The notes: generated by a model from the letters alone, not told the origin. Shown: positions 24,522 through 35,452, counted from the stretch's first letter. The stretch is 64,000 bases of DNA from Polaribacter cellanae (GCF_017569185.1 NZ_CP071869.1:3772001-3836000); one strand, 5' to 3'. Program-made: numbers and translations.

Positions 24522-26167
24522 GGCACATTCAGAAAATAGGTTATTTTTAAAAATGCAGCTAAAATTGCGGGCATAATTATTTAAATTCTACCCTCAATTT
24601 TTGTTTTAAAGCTGTTTTAAGGGTTCAGTTTCTTAAAAATTTCCCAACAAGACATACCTCTCCCATAAAACTATATTCAATGCTTCAAATTTAGGCTACT
24701 TGTTGTGCTGTTTTAGCTATTTTTCTTCGGCCAATTTCAAGAGCATTCCCTGTGTGTATTCCAAAGAATATCCATAGAATTTCATTCTTTTTAGTTTTGG
24801 CTTTTATTTTTCGTAAGTGATAATATTCTTTATCCTTTCCAAAAGAACCTTCTAATCTTGTAGCTCTTTCTTTTGCGATAATAGCTCTAAGTTGCTTTTT
24901 TTCTTTATGATTTTTCGGCTTTTTTCCCTTGGGGATAAAGTCTGTTTCTATGTTCTTAGAACTACAGTGTTTTCTATTTTTATTGGTGGCATAAATTTTA
25001 TCTGCTCCAGCTATTTTTACTTTTTTTCGAGTTAATCCTTGTGCTTTTTGGACTGTTTGAATAAAACGATTTCCTTCATGAAATGCATTAAAGTTAATAT
25101 GTTCGATAAAGCTAATTCCATCAATTTGAACTTTGTTAACTTTTGCTCCAAATTCAACAGGTTTTACTTCCTTTCCTCGAACAATAGGACGAATATAATC
25201 CTTTTGAATGCTTACAATTCTATCTTTGATTTTTTCTCCTGTATCAAAATGATCTTTTTGTTGTTTGTAAATCCTTTGAATTGTATTTATTCGCTTATAA
25301 TACAAAGCTATAAACTCAATATTGTGATTTTCTGACAACTCTTTTTCAAAGTTGATAAATTTACTTAACAGATTGAGTAAACCTCGGGTTAATGAAATAC
25401 GTTTCGACTTGGTTTTTCTTCGCATTTTACTAAATCCTTGATAACGTTTTTTCCACTTGATATATTTACTTCTAATCATTTTAACCCCTAATATAGAGCA
25501 GGTTTTACGTAATTGATTGTACAACCAATGAACCGACTCCCAAAGTAATTTTTGGATGCTAGGGTAACGAACTTCACTTTCATAACAAGTAGCATCCATT
25601 ACAATTTGATTGGGGTTTTCAATTTCGTTTTTCCAAGAGTTGAATAGAATTTTTTCTATGGAATTAATATCGAGTTTCTCTGCTAATTCACAACGTATTT
25701 GGCTCACTATTTTATAGTTTGTTAAGCGTTCAAAACCTAGTTCTATATCACAGAAAAATTGATAGTCTAAATTCGAGTTTAGTTGCTCAATCAATTTTCT
25801 ATCTGAACAATTAGCATAATGTTTTAAAAACATTAAACCTAGTCTTCCTTTAGGACTAAAAAGATAGTTTCTCCCTTTTGATTGTTCAGAAATACCAAAA
25901 GAGCTAACTAAATCATTCCAAGGAATTGCAGAGTAGATTTTACCTAAATCTCCCTCTAAAAATCGCGCATAATGAGCATCATAATTCTCGCTGAGGGGAA
26001 AAAATTGAAATGCGGTGTTGCATTTCAGAAATTCTTCGTACTTTCATAATTATCGAAATTAAAACCCCGTTTTTTGCCTATATTGGCCATTTTCGGGGTT
26101 TATTATAGCTACAAAATACAACAAATCCCTCGTAAAAACAAGGGATGCGTTGTTTTATGAAAGCGCC
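24522..26167 (-). mobile_element. Insertion sequence, 1,646 bp, copy 3 (target duplication TAAACA)
   Basis: It has the same termini and length as copies 1 and 2, with direct repeat TAAACA at 24516-24521 and 26168-26173. It differs from copies 1 and 2 at several bases, for example in both non-coding ends and in the penultimate transposase codons (Ala instead of Val at the C-terminus), so it is the outlier of the three. It lies just downstream of the giant TSP3 gene, on the same strand. Confidence 0.95.
24691..25833 (-). CDS. IS4/IS5-like DDE transposase, IS copy 3
   Basis: The 380-residue protein is identical to the other two copies except for the last residue (Ala for Val). The upstream frame is again open for 70 codons without a usable start, and the out-of-frame ATG at 26047 is retained. 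That the frame arrangement survives in the most diverged copy argues that it is a stable feature of this IS rather than a recent sequencing slip. Confidence 0.85.
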   Translation of the reverse strand: MFLKHYANCSDRKLIEQLNSNLDYQFFCDIELGFERLTNYKIVSQIRCELAEKLDINSIEKILFNSWKNEIENPNQIVMDATCYESEVRYPSIQKLLWESVHWLYNQLRKTCSILGVKMIRSKYIKWKKRYQGFSKMRRKTKSKRISLTRGLLNLLSKFINFEKELSENHNIEFIALYYKRINTIQRIYKQQKDHFDTGEKIKDRIVSIQKDYIRPIVRGKEVKPVEFGAKVNKVQIDGISFIEHINFNAFHEGNRFIQTVQKAQGLTRKKVKIAGADKIYATNKNRKHCSSKNIETDFIPKGKKPKNHKEKKQLRAIIAKERATRLEGSFGKDKEYYHLRKIKAKTKKNEILWIFFGIHTGNALEIGRRKIAKTAQQVA

Positions 26168-26206
26168 TAAACAACATTTTTAAACCCATTACCAATTTTT
26201 AAAATA

Positions 26207-26237
26207 AAAAAACCGAAACAAATTAAGTCTCGGTTTT
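26207..26237 (-). terminator. Terminator of the giant TSP3-repeat gene
   Basis: On the minus strand AAAACCGA pairs with TCGGTTTT around a ~13-nt loop and is followed by TTTATTTTAAAA. It lies 24 bp beyond the stop of the gene ending at 26261. Confidence 0.75.
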
Positions 26238-26260
26238 CGATATTATTTATGATTATTTTT

Positions 26261-29200
26261 TTATTCAATAAATAGTTTCTTAGATATTTTACCTTCTTCA
26301 GTTTCAATATTTAAAATATATACAGTTGCAGAAAGCTTGTTTGTTTTAAATCTGTTTTCTGTAATATTGTCTATATTTTTCCATTCACGAACTTTTTGGC
26401 CTAAAACATTAAATAAGGCAACTTTCTTAATTTTAAGTAATTTGTTATTTTGAATAACTACTTCTTTGGAAGTATTGTCCATAAAGATTGTAAGTTCTTT
26501 ATTTAAAAGGTTTACATCTTCTGTATTTAACACATTTTGTTTAGAGAAAGTAATATAGAAACGATCTGTATAGGTTCCAGACCCAATATTTAATTCTGTA
26601 GTTTCTGGGCTTATTTCGTAATAAGTGTTTGTTAATTTATCTAATAAATAAACATCTCTGTTGATATTTTTAGCTTCGTCTATTTGTATTTCAAATGGAC
26701 TGTTAGAACCTAAAACAATATTTAAAGGAACTTCTAAAGAATTTTTAATTTCTGAAATCCCTGCAATAATTAGTTTTTTATCTGAATAATTTGGAAAATG
26801 CCAATAGAAATCGGTGTCGTGTAAATCGTAAATTTCACTATCATAGCCATTATCATATTCAAAAGAGTTTGTTTTTCTAAATGATATTCCTATTTGCCTG
26901 TGATATTTAATTCCTCCACCTGCATCATAATTAAAGCCAAGTTTTAAAATTGGTAATAAATCGCTGTTTTCTTGAGATGCTTTTTTATGAGATTTTTTAC
27001 TTGAACTCTTAAAAAAGAAAGTGCCACCACTTGCAAAATTATTGTCTTGATAATTCCTATGCGAATTTTCGAATCTAACTGTACCTCCTGTATTAGATGC
27101 AGATACAAAAAATCCTTGTCCTACAGGAATATATCTATTAGGAGCATGGTAAACTCCATCTCCAAGACTGGGTAAATTTCCTCTAGCAAATTTTAAATTA
27201 TCTATTATTAAATTATAAGGATTATTCGTGGTAATTGTAAAGCCAGAAAGATCTTCCCAGTTTAAATTAACTTCTTGTCCTGTTACTCCACTTAACAATT
27301 GATTTATAGGAGCTTCTCCATTATTTGGAGTAATGGTTACTGTAGGGTTTGTTAGAGGAAGAACTACATTGTTAAATAAAAAGATGCTTTTAACATCTAC
27401 AGTTTTATCAAACGTAAAAGTTACATCGTAGGTACTTGTAGATAAACCTACATCTCCAATTACATTTCCTAAAGTTCCACCAACACCTAATGGATTTGGA
27501 AGTAAATTTATACTGCCTGAAGATTTGGTTACAGTGGTTGTTATACCATCTACAGTTTGTGTAATTGATGATCCACTTACTACTGCATTTGTCCAGTCAT
27601 ATACTAATGGAGGAATACTTCCAACACTATTTGCAGCAATACCCATAGAAATATTTCTTTGAGAATAACCACCTTGATATCCTGTTAAATTATGCCCCTC
27701 TGTAGTTGCTGGATTTTCTTTATCTTCTCCTGTATGCTCCCAGAAATAAAGGGTTCCATCTATTTCATTAATATTTGTATTAATAAAATCTGTTGCATCT
27801 AAAGCACTTGGGTATGGGTTTCCTAATAAGTTTGTAGTACCTGGGTTGATATTAAATGTAATAGAACCATCGTTTGGAGTTCCTACAAATGTAAAATTCT
27901 GTGGATTTTGTCCAGTACTTTTCATAGTATATCCTTGACCTCTTTCTATAGTACCTGTTTCAAGTTTTCTTACATAATCTGCTTGGCTTGTGCCATTTAA
28001 ATAAGTGTAAATCCAAAATGTTGAAATTTTTATTGGAGTAACACCAGGAACTCCTGGAACACCATCTAAACCACGATTCGGTTCTCCTGGTTGATCTAAA
28101 GAAATCCAATTGATATTTGTAATTGTAGAAGATGCAGAGGTTGGTGTGCTACCATCTTTCATTACCTCTCCAACTCTATAGGTATCTAAACTATATTCTC
28201 TAACAGGAGAAGACCAGTAGTGATATCTATAAACACTAGGCACAACAGCTTCTTGATCTCTATATAGCTTACCTGAACCTTGTACATTCGATAATCCTGA
28301 GTGGGTTTGAATTAACTGACCATCTCCAATTAATTTAATTTCTCCATCTAAAATAAAATCTTCATCAAATTCTAAATATCTATTGTTAGAAACCATTAGT
28401 TTAGAGTTTGCTTTAATCCAAACACATTCTACTTCTACATTTTCATTTAGAACAGCGTGTGTAAGAGATGTTTGCGAATCTATAACCATTACTTTGTTTG
28501 TGTCTGCAGCGTTTGTACTTGGTCCTCCAGTTACTGTAGCACTATTTCCACCTGTCCAAGTATTTGCATCTCCATTCCAGAAAATTCCATTAATTTCTGA
28601 ATACGTAAAGTATTTTACGCCATTAAAATTATAGTTAGCAGCGTAAACTGCTTCTAAATTTATGGTTGTACTTGTTAATGGAACATAATTAACGTTTGTA
28701 GTAAATGATGCGTTATCTGCAACTTTTAAAACTTTTATTGTGTTTGGAGTTGTTAAAGCACCGTCTATAATTGCTTTATTAACGGCAACCTGAGTTGAAC
28801 CAACGCTTCCGTTTTCAACAATTTTCCAAGTTCTACCGATTGTTTTTTCTGGAGCACAAATTAGTTCTGTTTCTGTTGTGGTGTTAATAACTCCATTGTT
28901 ATTTCCCCAAACTAGGAAATCTTTATTTGATGAGAATGAATTTGTATTTGCGGCATTTGTTGCAGAAATTGCTGTTAAACCAATAGTAATAATAGCATCT
29001 GAATTTACAGATTTTGATTGTTTTTGGTTTAAAACCATGGCATCGTCTCTACCAATACCTGCTACATCATTGTGAAACGTGCTGTTAGCTGTATAGTCCC
29101 AAACTTTTGGAGATCCACCAGTTAAAACATAATCTCCATCTGTTACAGAAGAGCTATTGGAATTATTTAGAGTAAAACCATATTTAATTGCTAGGTAGGT

Positions 29201-32200
29201 TTCTACTTGTTGTTTTCTTGCATCTGAATGTGCATCACTATATAATATAATTTCGGCAACACTACCATTAATTACTCTGTTGGTGTAACCTCTATCGTTA
29301 CCTACAAAATAATTTCTATTTTCGTTGGATATATTAGCAGTGTATATACGAGTTTGCTGTTCAAAAGTATCTGGTCTATCTTTTGTTAAAAAATCTGTAG
29401 CTAAACCATTTACATATTCTAAACCATTTCTCACAGCTAATGGAGTATAAGTTGCGTTGTAAATTTGAGTGTCATTTGAATGTCCATGACCAATTCCATC
29501 TGCATCGTCATTTGTAAAAGGTGTTGCCCAACTTGTGTTAGAAATATCGTTATAAACAATATACATTGTTCTAGGATTTAAATTTCCAGAATAAGCCAAT
29601 CCATCTCCATTTGCAGGTGTAAAGGTTACTGTTGGGTTAAAGTTTAATAAATTTGTTGTAGCATTAGGTCTTTTATTAACATCAGTTTGTGTAAATTCTA
29701 CTCTATTTATTGGGGTAGGTAAGTTTTTTGTAGTTTGATCTTTCCAAAGACTTACATTTGAACCACCTACAATATCTAAATCTGCACGTAACCACAAAGT
29801 ATTTCCAGTATAATCTGGTGATACAGGATCTACATCGTCATCTCTATAATCTACATCATCTGTATTTACATCAGAATCTACATCTGGTAAATCTGTTGAA
29901 GGTGTATTTATTTCGTTGTTCACATCATATCCATCGTTTATATTAGATCCTTCAAAATTATCATCTAAACCATCTCCATCTGAGTCGTTTCCGCTAATTG
30001 CGTTGTCTGAATCTCCATTTTCTTGAATGTCTGGTATTCCATCATTATCTGAATCTAAATCTAAATAATCTGGATTTACTGGTCCAGAATCATTATCTGT
30101 ATTTCTTGGTGTTGTAGAAATATCTGTACCTCCTTGAGCTACTTCATAATTATCGTCTAAACCATTATTGTTAGTATCTGTTATTCCAGCTCCCATACCA
30201 CTTGGACTAATGTATCCAACAGTAGATTGTGCTTCAATGTTATCTGGAATACCATCATTATCTGCATCGATGTCTAAATGATTATTTACGCCATCTCCAT
30301 CTGTATCTGCTGAAATAGGAATTGCATTGTATGTTATTGTTGTTGGTGTAAGTGTTTCGTTTACTGCAATAAAACCTGATTCAAGTGGGCTAGGAGTTGA
30401 AGTACCAAGGTCGAATTTAGCAATAACGTTATCATAAATATCATAAATGATTATTTGTGTAACAGAAATATCTGCCCCAATAAAATTTACTGAATGTGTT
30501 GTTGAACTTGAGGATTGTTGTATTACAGATTTAAAATTACCAGCAGTTGTTACTACGTTTTCAGTATTACCATCTACAGTTACAGCAGCATTTCTTCCAT
30601 TATCTTGGTCTCCTATAACAGACTTTATTCTTATAGGTTGTGCAGTATTAAAAGTAACAGAAAACCCAAAATTATCTCCGAAAACAAAATCTCTATTTAA
30701 ATTATTTGGAGCATTTCTATCTCTACTTCCGTCTATTGTACCTGTAAATTGATAAGTGATGTTAGCTGTAGTTGCAAATGGTGCTAATTCATCTACGTCT
30801 AAAATTCCATCATTATCATCGTCTATATCATCTGCATTAGGAATACCGTCTTTATCTGTATCAACTCCAATTACGATATCTCTATAATCTAAATCTCCTC
30901 CAATATTTACGTCTCCATCTCCATCTGTAAAATTATCTTTTACTGTGTTGTCAAAACTACCATTAACATCGTTATAAGTGTCTCCATTGTCTAATGTGTT
31001 TAATAAACCATTGGAGCCTACAGCACCTGTTGCTCTACCACTAGAATTTGGGGTAATTGTTGTTAAACCAGATTCTAAAATGTCGAATGTTCCATCTCCA
31101 TCTGAATCTAAATCTAGGTAATCTGGAATTGTATCTGCACCTGTTGTTGCTGTAGCATCTGTGTTTTGAGGTGTAACTCCCATACCATAAGCTAAATCTA
31201 TTCCTGTACTGCTAAAACTTCCAGTAGGAGGTATGTAACTAGCTGTAGATTGGGCTTCGAAATTATCTGGAATACCATCGTTGTCTGAATCTAAATCTAT
31301 GTAATCGAAAACGCCATCTGAATCGCTATCTAAAGGTGTACAGAAATTTAAGTTACCTAAAGCGATATCTTGGTGGCCTGAAATTGTTCCTGTACCTGAA
31401 TTCTTATACACAATTTGCATTTTAATAATCCATGCAGCAATTGCATTAATTGTTAAATTTGTAGTTGTGCCTGTGGTACCAATAGTTCCACTACCCGTAA
31501 AATTTCTAGTAGTTGTATTAAATGTAAAAGTTTTACCTACTGTGCTATAGTCTGCTGGTTGTAATAAGTATCTTGTACCATCTTGTTTGGTTATAAAGAT
31601 TTCTACATTGTCTATTGTTTGAGCATTATCTATATTTATATCGTAGATTGTAAAAGATAAACCAAATACAGGGTCACTAAAATCGAAATTAGTTCTAGAA
31701 AGACCACTTATAATACCTCTTTGATGAAAATTTAAAGAACTATTTGTGGTAATGTTATCATTTACTCTATAATTACTATCGCTTGAAACATTTGAGGTTC
31801 TTGATAGTGTTACATTTACATTATTTACATTTTTTGTTGCTGCACTTATTGGGTCATCTCCATTTGTAACTAAAGTTCCATTAGGAGAAGTAACTTGGTA
31901 TAAGTTTTCCCAAACATAAGGAGCAGTTGTTGGTGTACATGAACCAATTTCTAAAGCGTCTAAAATACCATCATTATCATCATCTAAATCTACTTGATTG
32001 CTAATGCCATCTCCATCTTTATCATTTGTAAAAGTATCGTCTCTATAATCTACATCTCCACCAGAGAAAACGTCTCCATCTGCATCAGGAAAATTATTTG
32101 CTTGAGAGTTATCGAAACTACCATTAACATCTGTGTAGTTGTCTCCATTATCGTAATTATTATCTAAACCATTTGTGCCATAAATACCAGATAAAACTAA

Positions 32201-35200
32201 ATTAGCTTCAATATTATCTAAAATACCATCATTATCGGAGTCATTTTCTAAATAGTCTTTTAGAGTATCTCCATCTGTGTCTTCTGGAGTTAAACCTCCT
32301 GTATATGCAGTATCTACACCATTAGTGCTAAAAATTCCATTAGGTAGTATATAGCCTACTGTGGTTTGTGCTTCTATATTATCTGGTATTCCATCGTTAT
32401 CGGAATCTAAATCTAAATAATTAGGAACCCCATCTGCATCTGTGTCTAAAGTACAGTTTACACCAATAGCATCTACAAAAAAATCTACTACACTTGGTGG
32501 TGTGCTTTTTGTAACTCTAATGTATCTAAATGCGATATTAGAAGTTACGATATCTGTTTCGAAAACGGCACTTTGAGATGATTGTGGTGGGTTTGGGTGT
32601 GTTGTATAAGTGGTGTTATTAGCAGATTCACTTAAAACCATTATTGCTGTTCCTGATGTAGGAACAGTAGATCTTTTCCAGACTACTCTATACTGAGTTC
32701 CAGCAGGATATATTTTTCCAAAATCTAATGTAAAAACATTACCATTTGTATTTATTTCTCCAAAATTACCATTTGGAGAGCCTAATATATTTGCACTATT
32801 TGTTACTCCTGTTTGAGATACTAAAGTAGCATTAAAACAAAAGGTTTCATCACCTTCTACGCTGTCTAAAATACCATCGTTATCGTCGTCTAAATCTACG
32901 GAATCTGGTATTCCATCATTATCATTATCTTTAAAAGAAGAGTCTGCGTCTCTGTAATCTACATCTCCACCTGAGTTTACATCTGCATCTGCATCTGGGA
33001 AATTATCTCCTTGTGAGTTATCGAAAGTTCCATTTGCATCTGCATAATTATCTGCGGATTCATAATTTTTATCTAAACCATTTTTTCCAAAAACACCACT
33101 TATAGAGTTATTTGCTTCGATTCTATCTAAAGTGCCATCGTTGTCTGAATCTGTGTCTAAGTAGTCTGGAATTGTATCGTTTGCACTGTCTGTATTTATT
33201 ATACCTGTTCCTCCTGCACCACCTAAACCAGTTGCTCCTGCAGAATCGTTGTTTTCATAAATACTATATAATCCATTTGCTCCAACAGATCCTGAGGGTG
33301 CTAGATAACCTAAAGTAGATTGTGCTTCTATATTATCTGGTATTCCATCGTTATCGGAATCTAAATCTATAATATTGGGGATTCCATCTCCATCTGTATC
33401 ACATGCTACAGTAAATCCTTGATATTTAACATTGTCTATTTCTAAATTACCTGCTCCAGCATCTACTTCTAATGTAATTCTTATATAACGTGCATCTTTT
33501 ACTAATTTATATTGTTTGTTTTGTTCTAAGTTTGTAGCTATCCAATTATAAATTTTAGGATTTGTAAAGCTATTCGTTGTTGTTGCTATAGATTGTTGCA
33601 ACTTCATAATATGATTAATAGTACCTGTAACTCTAGATTCAATTTCTATAATTGTATTTTTGGGTACAATTCTTCCTAAATCTATAGTTAAAATATCGGA
33701 TTCTTGATCTAATTGAGCCCTTGCGTTATTTGAACCGAGTGCATTTGCTGAATTTACGACTCCTGTTTGACTTTGAATGGCTGAAGCATTGGTGGCTGCC
33801 ACATTTACTGTTGTGCATTCTACAGTATCTATTATTCCATCATTATCATCATCAATATCAACAGAGTCTGGAATTCCATCTCCATCTGTATCTTTTCCAG
33901 TGGCAACAGTTGCATCTCTCCAGTTTACATCATCTGGAGAATCTGCTCCATTTGTATTCGGAAAGTTATTAAGCTGTGTATTGTCGAAACTACCATTCGG
34001 ATCTGTATAGGTATCTCCATTGTCGTAAGCACTATCTAAACCATTGTTTCCTATATTTCCTGTAAGTGTAATGTTTGCTTCTATGGTATCTGAAACTCCA
34101 TCTCCATCAGAATCTAAATCTAAATAATCTGGGTTTCCAGTACTTTCAAAATTAATTAAGCCAGTTCCATTAAGTCCTCCTAAACCATTGGCTGCAGTAG
34201 TATCATTACCAGCTTCGTAAGCACTATCTAAACCGTTGGCACCAACAATTCCTGAAGGAGGTATGTAGCCAGTTGTAGATTGAGCTTCGATAATATCTGG
34301 AATACCATCGTTGTCGGCATCTAAATCCAAGTGGTTAGGAATACCATCGTTATCGAAATCAAAAATATTTGGAATTCCATCTCCATTAATATCGTCGTAA
34401 CTTGTACTACTTCCATCTCCAGTTCCATCATCTCTGTTATCTAAATAATTTGGTAAAGCATCTCCATCTTCATCTCCTAAAGGGTTATAATATGTTCCAC
34501 TAACTGTTGTTTCTACTGTGTCTAAAATACCATCATTATCGTCATCGATGTCTATGGTGTCAGGGATACCATCTTTGTCGGTATCTACTTCATCTACAGC
34601 ATTAATTTCTACGGCAATGTTAACTTCTTCTAATAATTGGGTATTTTGATTAGCAGCAGTAAAACCACCATCATTTCTTGGAAAAAAAGTTAAAGAAACT
34701 TCTCCATTAATATCTGGAGTACCAACAAAAAAAGTTTTTGCAACTGACCAAGATTCTTTCGATATCGCAATAATTGTTTGTCTTGGATTTGTATCGATTT
34801 GATAATCAAACTTATCCATATAAGTGCCAGCATAATATACGTTGTTACCAGTTCCACCATCTTGGTTACTTATACTTGTCATCGCATAAACTGTAACTGT
34901 ATAAAATTTATTAGGTATTAAGCCTCCAATTTTTGCAGTTACAGATTCTTCTGGATAATCTGGTCCAACATCACGAATAGATATCCAAGTGGTATGACCA
35001 GTGGGAGGTAAAGGTAAAGGAGAACTGTTCCATGTTGCACCACCACCAGTAGAACCTTCTCCTCCAGAAACTAATCTTCCAGAAATATCTGGTGTTCCAC
35101 CAGTATCTAACCAACCAGTAGGTGTACAGTCTCCACAGGTTGTTGCAGAAGAACCTGTACTTGGTATGGTTTGCGATTGAATATTAAAACTTAAAAAGAA

Positions 35201-35293
35201 TAGAATTACAAAAAAGCATATAACTTTTGTGCTTTTTTTTGATAAGTATTGAATTCCCCCAAATTCAAATACTAATAAAAAAGTATTTTTCAT
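26261..35293 (-). CDS. ~3,010-residue type IX-secreted protein with thrombospondin type 3 repeats
   Basis: I prefer the ATG at 35293 (MKNTFLLVFEFGG), which leads into a hydrophobic signal (VICFFVILFFLSFNIQSQ); an ATG at 35335 adds 14 residues. Numbered from 35335, an N-terminal beta-domain precedes five large repeats starting near residues 248, 480, 801, 1101 and 1490. Each joins DGIPDSVDIDDDNDGILD calcium loops to a beta-domain, then LDSDNDGIPDNIEAQS and NNFPDADGDV blocks. A LamG/DUF8202-like region follows (~1835-2115) and a type A T9SS sorting domain ends at FIE (~2945-3024). Probably a surface adhesin or matrix protein. It lies downstream of the amylase, but a function in glucan use is not shown. 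Confidence 0.88.
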   Translation of the reverse strand: MKNTFLLVFEFGGIQYLSKKSTKVICFFVILFFLSFNIQSQTIPSTGSSATTCGDCTPTGWLDTGGTPDISGRLVSGGEGSTGGGATWNSSPLPLPPTGHTTWISIRDVGPDYPEESVTAKIGGLIPNKFYTVTVYAMTSISNQDGGTGNNVYYAGTYMDKFDYQIDTNPRQTIIAISKESWSVAKTFFVGTPDINGEVSLTFFPRNDGGFTAANQNTQLLEEVNIAVEINAVDEVDTDKDGIPDTIDIDDDNDGILDTVETTVSGTYYNPLGDEDGDALPNYLDNRDDGTGDGSSTSYDDINGDGIPNIFDFDNDGIPNHLDLDADNDGIPDIIEAQSTTGYIPPSGIVGANGLDSAYEAGNDTTAANGLGGLNGTGLINFESTGNPDYLDLDSDGDGVSDTIEANITLTGNIGNNGLDSAYDNGDTYTDPNGSFDNTQLNNFPNTNGADSPDDVNWRDATVATGKDTDGDGIPDSVDIDDDNDGIIDTVECTTVNVAATNASAIQSQTGVVNSANALGSNNARAQLDQESDILTIDLGRIVPKNTIIEIESRVTGTINHIMKLQQSIATTTNSFTNPKIYNWIATNLEQNKQYKLVKDARYIRITLEVDAGAGNLEIDNVKYQGFTVACDTDGDGIPNIIDLDSDNDGIPDNIEAQSTLGYLAPSGSVGANGLYSIYENNDSAGATGLGGAGGTGIINTDSANDTIPDYLDTDSDNDGTLDRIEANNSISGVFGKNGLDKNYESADNYADANGTFDNSQGDNFPDADADVNSGGDVDYRDADSSFKDNDNDGIPDSVDLDDDNDGILDSVEGDETFCFNATLVSQTGVTNSANILGSPNGNFGEINTNGNVFTLDFGKIYPAGTQYRVVWKRSTVPTSGTAIMVLSESANNTTYTTHPNPPQSSQSAVFETDIVTSNIAFRYIRVTKSTPPSVVDFFVDAIGVNCTLDTDADGVPNYLDLDSDNDGIPDNIEAQTTVGYILPNGIFSTNGVDTAYTGGLTPEDTDGDTLKDYLENDSDNDGILDNIEANLVLSGIYGTNGLDNNYDNGDNYTDVNGSFDNSQANNFPDADGDVFSGGDVDYRDDTFTNDKDGDGISNQVDLDDDNDGILDALEIGSCTPTTAPYVWENLYQVTSPNGTLVTNGDDPISAATKNVNNVNVTLSRTSNVSSDSNYRVNDNITTNSSLNFHQRGIISGLSRTNFDFSDPVFGLSFTIYDINIDNAQTIDNVEIFITKQDGTRYLLQPADYSTVGKTFTFNTTTRNFTGSGTIGTTGTTTNLTINAIAAWIIKMQIVYKNSGTGTISGHQDIALGNLNFCTPLDSDSDGVFDYIDLDSDNDGIPDNFEAQSTASYIPPTGSFSSTGIDLAYGMGVTPQNTDATATTGADTIPDYLDLDSDGDGTFDILESGLTTITPNSSGRATGAVGSNGLLNTLDNGDTYNDVNGSFDNTVKDNFTDGDGDVNIGGDLDYRDIVIGVDTDKDGIPNADDIDDDNDGILDVDELAPFATTANITYQFTGTIDGSRDRNAPNNLNRDFVFGDNFGFSVTFNTAQPIRIKSVIGDQDNGRNAAVTVDGNTENVVTTAGNFKSVIQQSSSSTTHSVNFIGADISVTQIIIYDIYDNVIAKFDLGTSTPSPLESGFIAVNETLTPTTITYNAIPISADTDGDGVNNHLDIDADNDGIPDNIEAQSTVGYISPSGMGAGITDTNNNGLDDNYEVAQGGTDISTTPRNTDNDSGPVNPDYLDLDSDNDGIPDIQENGDSDNAISGNDSDGDGLDDNFEGSNINDGYDVNNEINTPSTDLPDVDSDVNTDDVDYRDDDVDPVSPDYTGNTLWLRADLDIVGGSNVSLWKDQTTKNLPTPINRVEFTQTDVNKRPNATTNLLNFNPTVTFTPANGDGLAYSGNLNPRTMYIVYNDISNTSWATPFTNDDADGIGHGHSNDTQIYNATYTPLAVRNGLEYVNGLATDFLTKDRPDTFEQQTRIYTANISNENRNYFVGNDRGYTNRVINGSVAEIILYSDAHSDARKQQVETYLAIKYGFTLNNSNSSSVTDGDYVLTGGSPKVWDYTANSTFHNDVAGIGRDDAMVLNQKQSKSVNSDAIITIGLTAISATNAANTNSFSSNKDFLVWGNNNGVINTTTETELICAPEKTIGRTWKIVENGSVGSTQVAVNKAIIDGALTTPNTIKVLKVADNASFTTNVNYVPLTSTTINLEAVYAANYNFNGVKYFTYSEINGIFWNGDANTWTGGNSATVTGGPSTNAADTNKVMVIDSQTSLTHAVLNENVEVECVWIKANSKLMVSNNRYLEFDEDFILDGEIKLIGDGQLIQTHSGLSNVQGSGKLYRDQEAVVPSVYRYHYWSSPVREYSLDTYRVGEVMKDGSTPTSASSTITNINWISLDQPGEPNRGLDGVPGVPGVTPIKISTFWIYTYLNGTSQADYVRKLETGTIERGQGYTMKSTGQNPQNFTFVGTPNDGSITFNINPGTTNLLGNPYPSALDATDFINTNINEIDGTLYFWEHTGEDKENPATTEGHNLTGYQGGYSQRNISMGIAANSVGSIPPLVYDWTNAVVSGSSITQTVDGITTTVTKSSGSINLLPNPLGVGGTLGNVIGDVGLSTSTYDVTFTFDKTVDVKSIFLFNNVVLPLTNPTVTITPNNGEAPINQLLSGVTGQEVNLNWEDLSGFTITTNNPYNLIIDNLKFARGNLPSLGDGVYHAPNRYIPVGQGFFVSASNTGGTVRFENSHRNYQDNNFASGGTFFFKSSSKKSHKKASQENSDLLPILKLGFNYDAGGGIKYHRQIGISFRKTNSFEYDNGYDSEIYDLHDTDFYWHFPNYSDKKLIIAGISEIKNSLEVPLNIVLGSNSPFEIQIDEAKNINRDVYLLDKLTNTYYEISPETTELNIGSGTYTDRFYITFSKQNVLNTEDVNLLNKELTIFMDNTSKEVVIQNNKLLKIKKVALFNVLGQKVREWKNIDNITENRFKTNKLSATVYILNIETEEGKISKKLFIE

Positions 35294-35426
35294 ATAACTA
35301 TAAATATATATTATAAAAGTTGGGGGAGTTTTCAAAAGTAATAATAAATTATTTAATATTACCTAAGAATATAATTTCCCTAACAATATTTAGAAACACT
35401 TTAAATAAAATAGTTACAAATAAAAA

Positions 35427-35452
35427 AATGGAGCAGTTGTATTTGCTCCATT
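35427..35452 (-). terminator. Terminator after the secreted amylase gene
   Basis: AATGGAGCA (35427-35435) pairs with TGCTCCATT (35444-35452). On the minus strand it is followed by a T-rich run. It separates the amylase transcript from the giant gene, which therefore probably has its own promoter in 35336-35426. Confidence 0.7.

Noticed and set aside
26261..35335. Plus-strand frames inside the giant gene (for example 28383-28634, 30447-30752, 33777-34010)
   Set aside because: They are antisense shadows created by the repetitive acidic codons of the real gene on the minus strand.
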